DNA from: Terriglobia bacterium
GTDB lineage: Bacteria; Acidobacteriota; Terriglobia; Terriglobales; Acidobacteriaceae
NCBI GenBank assembly: GCA_020073385.1
Contig: JAIQFH010000030.1
Span: 1-64,000 of the forward strand
Direction: 5' to 3'
Length of the DNA: 64,000 nucleotides
The notes under the pieces are model-generated. The model made no database searches and was not told the origin of the DNA. It was given only the letters and a program-made list of their open reading frames with translations. A program made the position numbers and the translations under genes. Every line of letters starts with the position of its first letter. Within the stretch, counting starts at the first letter, position 1. This document shows, piece after piece, positions 37,049 to 45,958 of this stretch.

Positions 37049-38089
37049 GTGAAACTCATGAAAGACAATCTCAGCTCCCACTATTTCCATGCGGAAGCCC
37101 ACGCCCTGAGCGGAAAGCTTCAGCTTCCGTTCGAGCAGCAGATCAAGAAGCAGGCCTTCGTGAAACTCGAGGGCGAGAGTGAGAGGTTGCTTCTCGAAGG
37201 CGACCAGAAGCCGCTCAGCGATAAAAAGGCGCAGGAGAACTATCTCTCGCAGCACTCCAAGAACTACCGGCTGGAAGGAATCATTTCCTACTCCGCGGCT
37301 CACACGCAGGTCTCGGGTCATCGCAGCAAGAAGGATCCGAGAGCTTTCGTGACGCTCGCGACGTCCTCGGTAGAAAACCTGAACGTTCTGAACGTGGTAA
37401 CCGCCGACAGGGTTGTGGGGCAGATTTCAACCACGCATCATCCGAACGAGTCTTCACCCCAGGTCACCTTTCTCGGCACTCACTTCGAGAATCTCCGGAT
37501 TGCGCGCCATCAGACCGAGCCCGTCCTGAATCTTGCTTTTGCTGGAGATCGACCGCAAGGAAAAGACGCCTACTACCCGGCGCGGGGAACGTCTTTGATG
37601 TCGTCCATCGAGAAGCAGTACGAACGTCTGCGAACAGCTCTCAGGGGACTGGAGCCGAAGCACCGCGAAGTCATGCGCCTCGATGTCGAGGACAGTTGGC
37701 TTTCAAAGCAGTATCATGGGTTCTCCGATTTCAATTACGAAGCCCTTCAGCAAAAGGCTAAGGATGCCGCGGCCGCGAATGGCCCCAAGTGGGATGGCGT
37801 GACATGTTCTTTGGTCGAACAGGTCGTGATCGACGACATCAAGATCGACAAGAAGGACGGGGATCGGATTGTGATTCCTCCTCCCGCGCGATGCCTCGGC
37901 CACGTGATCCACGTGCCAGACTTCGGAACGATTTTTCTAGCCGAACTGAAGGTGAACCACAACTCGTTTCACCTGACGATGATCAGACTGGATCTGGGCT
38001 GCATAGCCGACGGCAGCGCCTCAATCGTGACGTGCAACGTGAACGGCAGGGGTGGGACATCGGGCGGAGGTGGAAGCACAACTCCGTAG
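37049..38089 (+). CDS. Hypothetical protein next to a TPR-CHAT protease
   Basis: A 346-residue protein not recognised. No signal peptide or membrane span is seen. It is mixed alpha/beta: about 1-200 has strands (AFVTLATSSVENLNVLNVV) and a helical segment (MSSIEKQYERLRTALRGLEPKHREVM); the C-terminal third is beta-rich (VTCSLVEQVVIDDIKI, IHVPDFGTIFLAELKV). The end is glycine/serine-rich (GRGGTSGGGGSTTP). Its 3' end overlaps the likely start of the CHAT gene. Given that placement, it could be a substrate or partner of the protease, an inference only. Confidence 0.6.
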   Translation: MKLMKDNLSSHYFHAEAHALSGKLQLPFEQQIKKQAFVKLEGESERLLLEGDQKPLSDKKAQENYLSQHSKNYRLEGIISYSAAHTQVSGHRSKKDPRAFVTLATSSVENLNVLNVVTADRVVGQISTTHHPNESSPQVTFLGTHFENLRIARHQTEPVLNLAFAGDRPQGKDAYYPARGTSLMSSIEKQYERLRTALRGLEPKHREVMRLDVEDSWLSKQYHGFSDFNYEALQQKAKDAAAANGPKWDGVTCSLVEQVVIDDIKIDKKDGDRIVIPPPARCLGHVIHVPDFGTIFLAELKVNHNSFHLTMIRLDLGCIADGSASIVTCNVNGRGGTSGGGGSTTP

Positions 38090-40560
38090 CGAGTTCCGCA
38101 CGTCCCCGCCTTTTCCTATTTCTGATTCCACTGGTTCTGGGACTCGTATCTGCCTGCAATCGACACGACCCTAGACTGATGTTTTCCCATGCCACCCAAA
38201 CCTTCAGGCGTGGCGATATGGCTACTGCCACCGAAGAAGCAGACGCAGGATATAGAACCTTCCACAAACAATCCGACTGGTGTTGGAGATTCCTCATTCT
38301 CGAGGCGAACGCCCTTAGCTGGCGTGGAATGCACAAGCAAGTACTTGCTGTTTTTTCTTCAGAAGTTACTGATCCTCCCTCGCCCGAACTTGCGGTGGAG
38401 CGGGAAAGGCTCAAAGGGGTGGCATACACGTCTCTTCCCGATTTCGACCGTGCGGATCGCGCCTTACGAAGCGCTGAGGCAATCTGCGCATCATCAAAGT
38501 ATATGGGTTGCGCGGATGTGCCTCTCGCCAGAGGTGGCCTCGAAATGCAGCGGGGCCGCTTCGAAGCGGCTGCGGTGGCCTTTAGACAATCCTTGACGCT
38601 TGGGCGGGAGCGAGGCAATGGGTTTGCCGAGGCGAATGCACTTCTAAGTCTTGGGTGGTCCGCACTAGAGCAAGAACATTTTGATGAATGCATGGAATGG
38701 TCTGACGCCGCATACAAGCGAGCTCTAGCCATCGACGCTGGGCATATTGCCCAAACCGCACTCGGGAATGAAGGTTGGGCTTACTACAGACTCGGTGAGC
38801 CGGAAAAGGCTTTAAGTCTGCTTCTAGACGCTGGAGCACGGGCTCACAAAATCGGTGCCACCACGTACGAAGTAACTTGGCTCACCACTGCGGGCTATAT
38901 CTATCTCGACGCCGGCGACTTTGACAAGGCCGAGCAGCACTACAAGCAGGCTCTCGCATTAGCACAGCAAACCACCAAGCAGGATGTGATCGATGCCCTG
39001 GTCTCCCTCGCTCTCGTCTCCGAGCGCACAGGCCATCTCGAGCAAGCTCGCGATTACGCTGACAAAACCATCGCACTCGTTCCCAAAGACGGCAACCGAC
39101 TCGATGTGCTGTATCCGATGTTGGTCAAGGGCCACGTGGCTGCCCGCATGCACGACACCCAGCAGGCAGAAAAGATTTATCGCGAAATTGAGCAGGATCC
39201 CAAGAGCCACGTTTTTCTGAAATGGGAGGCAGAGCACTCTCTCGCCCAGCTTTACGAAGATGAGAACAAGCCCGATGCCGCCGAACGCGAGTATCGCGCT
39301 GCTCTGAACACCTTCGAAGGCGCCCGTTACTCTCTGCACGAAGATACATCGCTCCCGTTTCCGGCCAACGCCGCGGGCATCTATGACGATTACATCCGCT
39401 TCCTGGTGAATAAGGGGAAGACGAACGAAGCGCTACTGATTGCGGAGTATCAGCGCGGCCGCACGCTGGCAGAAGGTCTCGGATTGCTCCAGAAGGAGGC
39501 CACCTTCAAACCAGATGCACTCAACGCCCAGTTGATCGCGCGCAAAGTCAGCGGAACGATTTTGTTCTACTGGCTCGGCGAAAGGCAGTCCTACTTATGG
39601 GCGATCACGCCGCAAAAAACCTCAATCTTCACCCTGCCACCGAAATCAGAAATCGAACCCCTCGCCCAGCGATACAGAAAAGCCCTCTCCGAGCAGCAGG
39701 AATTTCTGCAACGCGCCAGTGATGACGGCCTTGCGCTCTACCACACACTGGTCGAACCGGCCGCCGATCTACTGCCTCGGAATGCAAAGGTCTTCATCAT
39801 CCCTGACGGCAGCCTGAATACTCTGAACTTCGAAACCTTATTGGTTCCGGGTTCCACTCCGCACTACTGGATCGAAGACGTCTCGATCACCGACGCCAGT
39901 TCGTTGCGCCTGCTCGCCGCTTCGCGCACAAGTCCCAAGCACACAGACAATGTGCTTCTTCTCGGAAACGCTGTAACGCCGAACAGCGACTATCCCGAAC
40001 TGCGAAAAGCCGCAGCCGAGATGGATAGCATAGAAAAACACTTCCAGCCAAGACAGCAACAAGTGTTCGCCCGCGAGCAAGCGACCCCGGCCGCATATCT
40101 TGCCAGCAAGCCCGAGCAGTATTCCTACCTCCACTTCGTTGCACACGGCACGGCCAGCCGCATTAGCCCACTCGATTCAGCCATCGTCCTGTCACGCTCG
40201 AGTGCGCAAGACGACTCCTTTAAGCTCTACGCCCGCGACATCATTCATCATCCACTCCATGCGGAGTTAGTCACCATCTCAACCTGTTACGGAGCAGGCT
40301 CACGCGCCTATACAGGCGAGGGCCTCGTCGGGCTTTCGTGGGCATTTCTTCGCGCCGGAGCGCACAACGTGATCGGAGCTTTGTGGGAGGTCAGCGACGT
40401 CTCTACTCCTCAGCTCATGGACGAACTCTACGGAGAACTCGCAAAAGGAAAAACTCCCGACACCGCTCTCCGGAATGCCAAGCTGAAGCTGCTTCGATCC
40501 AGTACCGCATTCCGTAAACCATTTTACTGGGCGCCCTTTCAGCTCTATACCGGTTCCTGA
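38032..40560 (+). CDS. TPR-CHAT lipoprotein protease
   Basis: An 842-residue protein from GTG at 38032, the only usable in-frame start before the lipobox LVSAC. That start overlaps the preceding gene. TPR units run from about 60 to 440 (e.g. GNEGWAYYRLGEPEKALSLLLDAG). The C-terminal ~320 residues are a CHAT caspase-like domain with catalytic H705 in HFVAHGTASR and C752 in TISTCYGAG, followed by GLSWAFLRAGA. CHAT proteases cleave proteins after recognition through their TPR partner region; some serve in defence or programmed death. This one would be outer- or inner-membrane anchored. Substrate unknown. Confidence 0.85.
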   Translation: MQRERQGWDIGRRWKHNSVASSARPRLFLFLIPLVLGLVSACNRHDPRLMFSHATQTFRRGDMATATEEADAGYRTFHKQSDWCWRFLILEANALSWRGMHKQVLAVFSSEVTDPPSPELAVERERLKGVAYTSLPDFDRADRALRSAEAICASSKYMGCADVPLARGGLEMQRGRFEAAAVAFRQSLTLGRERGNGFAEANALLSLGWSALEQEHFDECMEWSDAAYKRALAIDAGHIAQTALGNEGWAYYRLGEPEKALSLLLDAGARAHKIGATTYEVTWLTTAGYIYLDAGDFDKAEQHYKQALALAQQTTKQDVIDALVSLALVSERTGHLEQARDYADKTIALVPKDGNRLDVLYPMLVKGHVAARMHDTQQAEKIYREIEQDPKSHVFLKWEAEHSLAQLYEDENKPDAAEREYRAALNTFEGARYSLHEDTSLPFPANAAGIYDDYIRFLVNKGKTNEALLIAEYQRGRTLAEGLGLLQKEATFKPDALNAQLIARKVSGTILFYWLGERQSYLWAITPQKTSIFTLPPKSEIEPLAQRYRKALSEQQEFLQRASDDGLALYHTLVEPAADLLPRNAKVFIIPDGSLNTLNFETLLVPGSTPHYWIEDVSITDASSLRLLAASRTSPKHTDNVLLLGNAVTPNSDYPELRKAAAEMDSIEKHFQPRQQQVFAREQATPAAYLASKPEQYSYLHFVAHGTASRISPLDSAIVLSRSSAQDDSFKLYARDIIHHPLHAELVTISTCYGAGSRAYTGEGLVGLSWAFLRAGAHNVIGALWEVSDVSTPQLMDELYGELAKGKTPDTALRNAKLKLLRSSTAFRKPFYWAPFQLYTGS

Positions 40561-40598
40561 CCCCGCTCGTACGATTTCACAAATCGAACGAACAAACC

Positions 40599-40624
40599 CT
40601 CTGTGCCGCTCTGTGTCCTCTGTG
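40599..40624. repeat. Short CTCTGTG repeat
   Basis: CTCTGTG occurs three times (at 40599, 40609 and 40618) in a 26-base stretch. Similar 'CCTCTGTGTCCTCTGTGG' intergenic repeats are seen in several soil bacteria. No nearby inverted copy, and no transposase. Confidence 0.45.
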
Positions 40625-40811
40625 GTGAGCGCTTGCGTTTGTTCTCGCATTCGGAACCGCTTCGGCGAGTATCGATTGCAGAGCAACTTGCAGCTCTGTT
40701 GATACGTTTCGCTACCAATTAGCACCATTGTTCTGTTGGTCGGAAAAGCGCAGTGGCTCCCCGCGCAGCGAATCTCTCTGAACCAAACACAAAACAAAAC
40801 TGGAGAATTCA

Positions 40812-42236
40812 ATGAAAAGCATCGTCGTAGCAGTGTCAGTGTTTTCTTTAGCGCTGGGAGCCCTGGCTCAAGAAACATCGCGAGGCAGTGGGCAACCTAT
40901 GGCGCTTCAAACCAGCGAGGCTACCCCACAAGCGGGATCCATCTTCAGGCCGGAAAGCAGCAAGCCGCAACCGGCGGGACGGGTCCACACCACTTACGTT
41001 CTGCGCAGTGCCGACGGCAGCAAGCCCCTCGTAGTGCAGGCTCCCGCGGCGTTGAATCCCGCCGCGTTGAGTCTGATTGGGCCGCTCGCCACAACCCAAA
41101 TGGCCGAGACACCCCAGTCACTGGGCTGCCTGTATGTCGCGAGCCCCGCTAGCGCCGGATGCATTCCAAACTACAGTTCAGGTTCCGGTGGCCCAACCGC
41201 TGCCGGGTACGGCGCGATTGCGCTGGTCGACGCTTATGACAATCCCAATGCGGCCTCCGACTTGGCAGCCTTTGACTCTTATTGGGGTCTGCTCCCGCCC
41301 GCGTTCGTGAAGGTTTATGCGAACGGCAACGGTTCATGCACCACGCCTCCCGCGGACGCTGGCTGGTCCGTCGAGTCCTCCATGGACATCGAGTACGCGC
41401 ATGTCTTCGCTCCCAACGCCGCGATCATCTTGGTCGAGGCTTGCTCGAGCTCCTGGACCGATCTTCTCTACGCTGAGCAGGTCGCCTTCAATTACATCGT
41501 CGCCAACTATCCGGCAGGCGGACAGGTCTCCAACAGCTGGCAGGGCGGCGAATTCGCTGGTCAAATCGCCGATGACTCGTTGTTCGCCGATTTCACCTAC
41601 AACTGGACCAACGGCTACAAAACGCCGATTCTGGCCTTTGCCTCTTCTGGCGACGGCGGCTTCGGCGTCGGCTATCCCAGCACGAATCCATGGGTGATCT
41701 CGGCCGGGGGCACGTCCATTCTGCGCAACTCTGCGACGCTCAAGATGTCTTCCGAATCCTGCTGGGGAGGTTCCGGTGGCGGAACGAGTACGGTTGAGAC
41801 TTACACCACGGGTTGGACCGGCGGCAACACTGGCCCTTGGGCGGACTTCCAGTATCCGATTTTCGGGCAGTCCAATCGCACCACGCCCGACATGTCATTC
41901 GATGCTGACCCCGCTTCCGGAGCCTGGGTCTACAGCGGCTTCGGCATGGGCGGATGGGGTGTTGTAGGCGGCACGAGCCTGTCCTCTCCTGCGCTCGCCG
42001 GCATCGTCAACCGCATGGGAAACAAGCTGGGCTCGGTATTCCTCACCCCGGCGACGGGTGGCGGCGACTGGTTCAGCACCTGGGAAAACAACCTGTTGTA
42101 TTCCCAGTTGGCGACCGCTAAGGCCTACAAGAGCAACTTCTACGATGTGAAGACTGGCTCCAACGGAGTCAAAGCCGTTGCGTCGTGGGACTACTGCACG
42201 GGCGTCGGCAGCCCGCGCGGAGGCCTTGGTAAGTAA
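40812..42236 (+). CDS. Secreted sedolisin-type serine protease (S53)
   Basis: A 474-residue exported protein with a signal peptide (1-20, ending GALAQ). Residues about 21-105 may be a short propeptide. The catalytic domain has the Glu/Asp pair E188 and D192 (VESSMDIEYAH), D281 in ASSGDGGFG at the oxyanion hole, and S389 in VGGTSLSSP: the complete S53 set. S53 proteases act at acidic pH, in line with an acidic-soil organism. A GGAG precedes the ATG. It follows the CHAT gene by 250 bp; a functional link is not shown. Confidence 0.9.
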   Translation: MKSIVVAVSVFSLALGALAQETSRGSGQPMALQTSEATPQAGSIFRPESSKPQPAGRVHTTYVLRSADGSKPLVVQAPAALNPAALSLIGPLATTQMAETPQSLGCLYVASPASAGCIPNYSSGSGGPTAAGYGAIALVDAYDNPNAASDLAAFDSYWGLLPPAFVKVYANGNGSCTTPPADAGWSVESSMDIEYAHVFAPNAAIILVEACSSSWTDLLYAEQVAFNYIVANYPAGGQVSNSWQGGEFAGQIADDSLFADFTYNWTNGYKTPILAFASSGDGGFGVGYPSTNPWVISAGGTSILRNSATLKMSSESCWGGSGGGTSTVETYTTGWTGGNTGPWADFQYPIFGQSNRTTPDMSFDADPASGAWVYSGFGMGGWGVVGGTSLSSPALAGIVNRMGNKLGSVFLTPATGGGDWFSTWENNLLYSQLATAKAYKSNFYDVKTGSNGVKAVASWDYCTGVGSPRGGLGK

Positions 42237-42340
42237 GTCGTTCCGTTTGTGGTAGACAAATTGCGGAGGGGTCCCACGCAAGCCGCGGGGCCTCTTCGCG
42301 TGTTAACTCAAATTCTGGACTCTAATTCTTCGGAGGACTC

Positions 42341-42967
42341 ATGCGGTTACAGGAATTGTTTCGCAGGGCAACCATCATAGTGTTTATCATTGCATCAAGT
42401 GTTCTCGCTCAGGGACAGGCAGCCTGGAACTTCCCCGATTTCTCAGCGACGCAGGTTCTCGATTCGCGAAAAGCGGACATCTCGATGAAAGTCTACCGCG
42501 CCGGCGACAGTTTACGAGTAGACCGAAGCGGAGCGCTCTCAACGTTGTATATGCCCTCGAAGAGCAAGGTCTACAACCTGACGACCTACCCGGACCACAG
42601 CCATCAATGTGTGGTGATGAAGCCGGAACAAGCGAAAATGCTGCCCAGCCCCCTCGAACTACTGCAGGGTTCTGACATGAAGCGCACAGCGGTCGGCACG
42701 GAAGTCGTCGACGGACATCCATGCAAGATTGAAAAAGTAATTGTGACGCGGCCCGACGGAAAGACGATCGAATCCAAGGTCTGGGAGGCACAAGACCTCA
42801 AAGGCATTCCCGTCAAGATCGAGTCTCACATCGGCGAATTCACCCTGTCAGCGGTCTACCGTGACATCTCAACGGGGACTCCTGACAAGCAACTATTCGC
42901 GGTGCCTGAAAAGTGCACACCCTTCGAGAAGATGGGGCAAGTCGTGGAGCAAAGGATAGTCAAATAG
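42341..42967 (+). CDS. Secreted hypothetical protein, DUF4412-like
   Basis: A 208-residue protein with a signal peptide (about 7-25, ending VLAQG). The mature part is beta-rich: WNFPDFSATQVLDSRKADISMKVYRAGDSLRVD, then STLYMPSKSKVYNLTTYPD and GTEVVDGHPC. This pattern (a LolA-like half-barrel with strand-turn-strand pairs) is common among DUF4412-type secreted proteins. Function unknown. It follows the S53 gene by about 100 bp and may share its transcript. Confidence 0.55.
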   Translation: MRLQELFRRATIIVFIIASSVLAQGQAAWNFPDFSATQVLDSRKADISMKVYRAGDSLRVDRSGALSTLYMPSKSKVYNLTTYPDHSHQCVVMKPEQAKMLPSPLELLQGSDMKRTAVGTEVVDGHPCKIEKVIVTRPDGKTIESKVWEAQDLKGIPVKIESHIGEFTLSAVYRDISTGTPDKQLFAVPEKCTPFEKMGQVVEQRIVK

Positions 42968-43032
42968 CGCAATCCTCCAGCCCGCATTGCGAAACCCTGA
43001 ACAATTTCGAGGACTGAGTGCCCTCGCGCCGG

Positions 43033-43626
43033 TTAGCTCTCCGTGCCGAGCACAATCTTTCCCGACCATGGATCGGCGTCTTGGGTGGAAGCATCCGATA
43101 CTGATGGCACTACCGGAGAAGGTGCTTCGCGTTCCTTTGCCTCTGCATACGCCGCGTCTTTAAACGGTGGTGCGACGGGTCTCGGGTCTATAGGTAGCAG
43201 GTGAGAATTTTGAGCTGCCCATTTCGCCGCGAGTCCGTTTAATGGGCTCTTCGTGTTGTACTCCTGATATGTAATCATGCGGCCAATCCGGATGATCAAA
43301 TCATCGAGTCCCTCCGATGCAGCCCAGAAATCGCCAATGCAAACCATAGAATCATCGAAGTTGGGATGAAAAACAGGCGTAAGCATTCGGCATTGCGGCG
43401 CGCGCTTGGGATAGCCGAGGGACAAGTTCACCTCGAGCACGTGAGTCTCCCGCTCCAGAATCTCTCCCGATCCGGAAACATAGAGCCCACGCAGGTTGTA
43501 AGTAAACCTGTAAATCTCCGTAGGAATCCCCGCTTTCTCTGTAATCTGAATCAACGGCCAGTCCCGCAGCAACGCCTGCAACATTTCTTCATCAAGCATC
43601 AGACGGCGTGCTCGCGGAGAAGGCAT
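43033..43626 (-). CDS. E2-like ubiquitin-conjugating (UBC-fold) protein
   Basis: A 197-residue protein from the ATG at 43626 (GTG at 43674, inside the upstream gene, is an alternative). It has the UBC signature order: YPKRAPQCRMLTPVFHPN with the HPN at 87-89, then C96 in MVCIGDFW as the likely thioester cysteine. After that come a LDDLIIRIGRMI helix, Q-x-x-N and SPLNGLAAKW, all conserved in eukaryotic E2s. It would take a ubiquitin-like protein from the E1 in this operon and pass it to a target or ligase. The C-terminal ~50 residues (PVAPPFKD, AYAEAKEREA) are disordered-looking. Last gene of the operon. Confidence 0.88.
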   Translation of the reverse strand: MPSPRARRLMLDEEMLQALLRDWPLIQITEKAGIPTEIYRFTYNLRGLYVSGSGEILERETHVLEVNLSLGYPKRAPQCRMLTPVFHPNFDDSMVCIGDFWAASEGLDDLIIRIGRMITYQEYNTKSPLNGLAAKWAAQNSHLLPIDPRPVAPPFKDAAYAEAKEREAPSPVVPSVSDASTQDADPWSGKIVLGTES

Positions 43627-43646
43627 AATATCGCTTCGTGCCAGAC

Positions 43647-44282
43647 CTAGCTGAGAACTCCGGTTTTCTTCCACCGGGCAATGCTGTTGATGTGATATTG
43701 GATATAAACCGTACTGAAAAAGAACGTCATCACTCCGCTCATGTTCAAGCCAATGTTCTCGGTTGAAGTGTAGTACTCCTCCATGGCGGCCTTAATGCTG
43801 AAAACGCCAAACAGATAGACGATCGCCCCGCCAATAATGAAGAGCCCGCCGAGGGCAGCGGCGTCCCGGTACAGGATCATCGTTAGTATGCCGGCAACCA
43901 TTCCGGCAGGGTACATCGCAACTAAGACCAGCGGCTTGTTATCACCCGACAGTTTCCGCGCCCAGTTGCCTTGCACCAAGGCCCAGATCAAATTAAAGAG
44001 CTGCCGCGTGAGAATACCTAGAATCAGCACGATGGACCAATGCCAATTCGGGGGCAGTGGCACCACCTGAGGCTGCGCTGCGGCGGCGGCCGTAGCTCCT
44101 CCTGTGGGTATGACAGTTACGGGAATGTTCCCCAATACCTGGGACAAAGGTACCCAATCCGTCATGCCCTCACTTTGAGCCACGTCTTCGACGGCTAAGT
44201 TGCCGGACTGAACGTATTGTTGCAGGTCGGAAAGACTGTAGGGCCCAAAACGTTGATCGCCGCGCTTGACGAAGTACTCCAT
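43647..44282 (-). CDS. GYF_2-domain membrane protein
   Basis: A 211-residue protein. The N-terminal ~50 residues are a GYF_2-type domain (MEYFVKRGDQRFGPYSLSDLQQYV, then TDWVPLSQVLGN), found in bacterial membrane proteins and expected to bind proline-rich or other peptide partners. A proline- and alanine-rich linker follows, then about three membrane spans (about 80-105, 125-165, 180-205). It starts 18 bp after the RING-like gene. It could recruit the conjugation machinery to the membrane, an inference from context. Confidence 0.75.
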   Translation of the reverse strand: MEYFVKRGDQRFGPYSLSDLQQYVQSGNLAVEDVAQSEGMTDWVPLSQVLGNIPVTVIPTGGATAAAAAQPQVVPLPPNWHWSIVLILGILTRQLFNLIWALVQGNWARKLSGDNKPLVLVAMYPAGMVAGILTMILYRDAAALGGLFIIGGAIVYLFGVFSIKAAMEEYYTSTENIGLNMSGVMTFFFSTVYIQYHINSIARWKKTGVLS

Positions 44283-44300
44283 AAACGCTCCCTTTCCAAC

Positions 44301-44906
44301 TTACGATTCGAATTGCACTCCCCGACTGTCGCGATCGATCGTACAGATGTCGATCACCGCCCACATCCAGCTCATCGGACTTCCAAGGCCCAAAGTCAGT
44401 AACGTGATCGCTAGCTGTATCCCTGCCTTCTTGTAATAACCCGCGTAAAAGTTATGTGCACCAAATGCTCCCAGCAAGGCGCCCAGTATGATGTAGCTGG
44501 TGCGGTGTTTTGGCTCGCGGACCTCGGCTTGCTCGATGGGCGCCACCGCATCTTGGCCGGCAAATCCTCCGAAAATGGACGGCACCACTCGGTTCGCCGC
44601 GTCACGTAGTTCCTGGGTCCCCGAGGGGGACACAGCAGCTCCGGGCGGTGGCGGCGGAGGCAACCGCGTCCCCACCACCGCCGCCGGCGGCGTCGCCTGC
44701 ACCGCGGCAAGATCGGGGGTTGACACACTCAACTTGGGTTCATCGCCAGGCGCCTTGCTGCAACCAAAGATCGTGCAGCCGCCATTCTCCGCATAACAGT
44801 CGGCATGATGCGATGTCCCGCAGCCTTCACACACGACCGGTTCGTCTTGCGGGACAAATTTCGTTCTGCAGTAGGGACAGACTTCGGTCATGACGTCCGC
44901 TTTCAT
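44301..44906 (-). CDS. RING-like zinc finger protein with TM2 domain (candidate E3)
   Basis: A 201-residue protein. The N-terminal ~50 residues hold a binuclear treble-clef (prokaryotic RING-type) pattern: C10, C13, C26, C29, H33/H34, C37, C44 and C49. A disordered proline/alanine-rich linker follows (PPPPPPPGAA), then a TM2 domain near 140-190 (two spans; GAFGAHNFYAGYYKKAG). Such RING-type proteins next to E1 and E2 genes are candidate ligases. The start overlaps the FHA gene's stop as ATGA; an internal ATG lies 5 codons in. Confidence 0.8.
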   Translation of the reverse strand: MKADVMTEVCPYCRTKFVPQDEPVVCEGCGTSHHADCYAENGGCTIFGCSKAPGDEPKLSVSTPDLAAVQATPPAAVVGTRLPPPPPPGAAVSPSGTQELRDAANRVVPSIFGGFAGQDAVAPIEQAEVREPKHRTSYIILGALLGAFGAHNFYAGYYKKAGIQLAITLLTLGLGSPMSWMWAVIDICTIDRDSRGVQFES

Positions 44907-45958
44907 GAGCGATGCTTCTCCTTGTAGCGGAATGCGTAGCGCCCCAGTTGCAGCAAGTCGCCGTCTTGCAACACGCGGTCGTGGACGGGCTGACCACCCC
45001 AGAGCATCAAGCCGGTCGCACGGAGCATGACGCGCGCACCGCTGATACTGATGACAGCGTGGCGAGGGAGAACATTGGGATCCTTAAAAAGATAAATGTC
45101 CGACTCCTGCCGGCTGCCAATGCTGGTCTCGGACTTATATAGGATGAACTGCTTCCCCGCAAGTGGACCGGCCACGACGTATAGCCATCGATCTTTGAGC
45201 GCACTTTCGACCAGACCCATGCCCACCCCGACCGCCATACCAACCAAGGCAAAGCCTACCGCGCGGCTCACTGAACCGACGTGAGTGGCCATTGAAATCG
45301 GATCGAAAATCACTCCGCCGAGCCCTGCCCCGATCGCTCCACCCAGCACACCATACATTCCTTTCTTCGCGGACTGCCCAACGATTCCATAGACAACGCC
45401 ACCTGCCGCACCGAAAACCATCCATGCCACGCCTCGCACAACCCACACCGCTGGATTCCTATACGTTTGAACGCCCGCCTCGTAAACCAATCCCCCGAGA
45501 ACCGCGAAGATGATATTCGCCATCATTTCGAAAACGAAACCCAGCAGAACTCCTAAGGGTAAGGCCAGGGCCGCGCGGAGCATCGCTTTGCGTATGGAGC
45601 GCTCTACCACGCTCTCTGAAACTCCGAAGGCTATGCACATCAGAGTGATAATCAATGGAATGATAACGATGTTGCCCCATCGCTGATCGGGACCATCCAC
45701 AAAACCCGGCTCAGCGATTGCCCAGCCCGCAAGTGCTCCGACAGTTCCCGCCAACCCTAGGTAGAACCAGCCTTGCAGCAAGATGCTGCCACGTTCGGTC
45801 GGAACCGACACAAACTGCTCCGCCGTTTCGTTGATCGTTCCATACACTCTCGCCCCCGACGATGGCGTAACTGTAGGAACCACCGATTCCGGAACCTTCA
45901 CGCTTGCGAGATCCTCCGCGGTGATCTTGATGGACTCTCGCTCACTAGGGCTTGGCAT
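44903..45958 (-). CDS. Multi-span membrane protein with C-terminal FHA domain
   Basis: A 351-residue protein starting at the ATG at 45958, which overlaps the JAMM gene end by 14 bp and has GGAAG upstream. About eight membrane spans (70-250) contain glycine-rich repeats (GGVVYGIVGQSAKKGMYGVLGGAIGAGLGGVIF-type). The C-terminal ~95 residues are an FHA domain (FILYKSETSIGSRQESDIYL, then RHAVISISGARVMLRATG and DGDLLQLGRYAFRY), which binds phosphothreonine. It could link Ser/Thr kinase signalling to the ubiquitin-like operon; no kinase is in this window. Confidence 0.8.
   Translation of the reverse strand: MPSPSERESIKITAEDLASVKVPESVVPTVTPSSGARVYGTINETAEQFVSVPTERGSILLQGWFYLGLAGTVGALAGWAIAEPGFVDGPDQRWGNIVIIPLIITLMCIAFGVSESVVERSIRKAMLRAALALPLGVLLGFVFEMMANIIFAVLGGLVYEAGVQTYRNPAVWVVRGVAWMVFGAAGGVVYGIVGQSAKKGMYGVLGGAIGAGLGGVIFDPISMATHVGSVSRAVGFALVGMAVGVGMGLVESALKDRWLYVVAGPLAGKQFILYKSETSIGSRQESDIYLFKDPNVLPRHAVISISGARVMLRATGLMLWGGQPVHDRVLQDGDLLQLGRYAFRYKEKHRS

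Noticed and set aside
37789..38031. The 5' extension of the CHAT frame
   Set aside because: It overlaps the preceding gene in another frame and has a low-complexity, arginine-rich translation; the lipoprotein signal begins after GTG at 38032.
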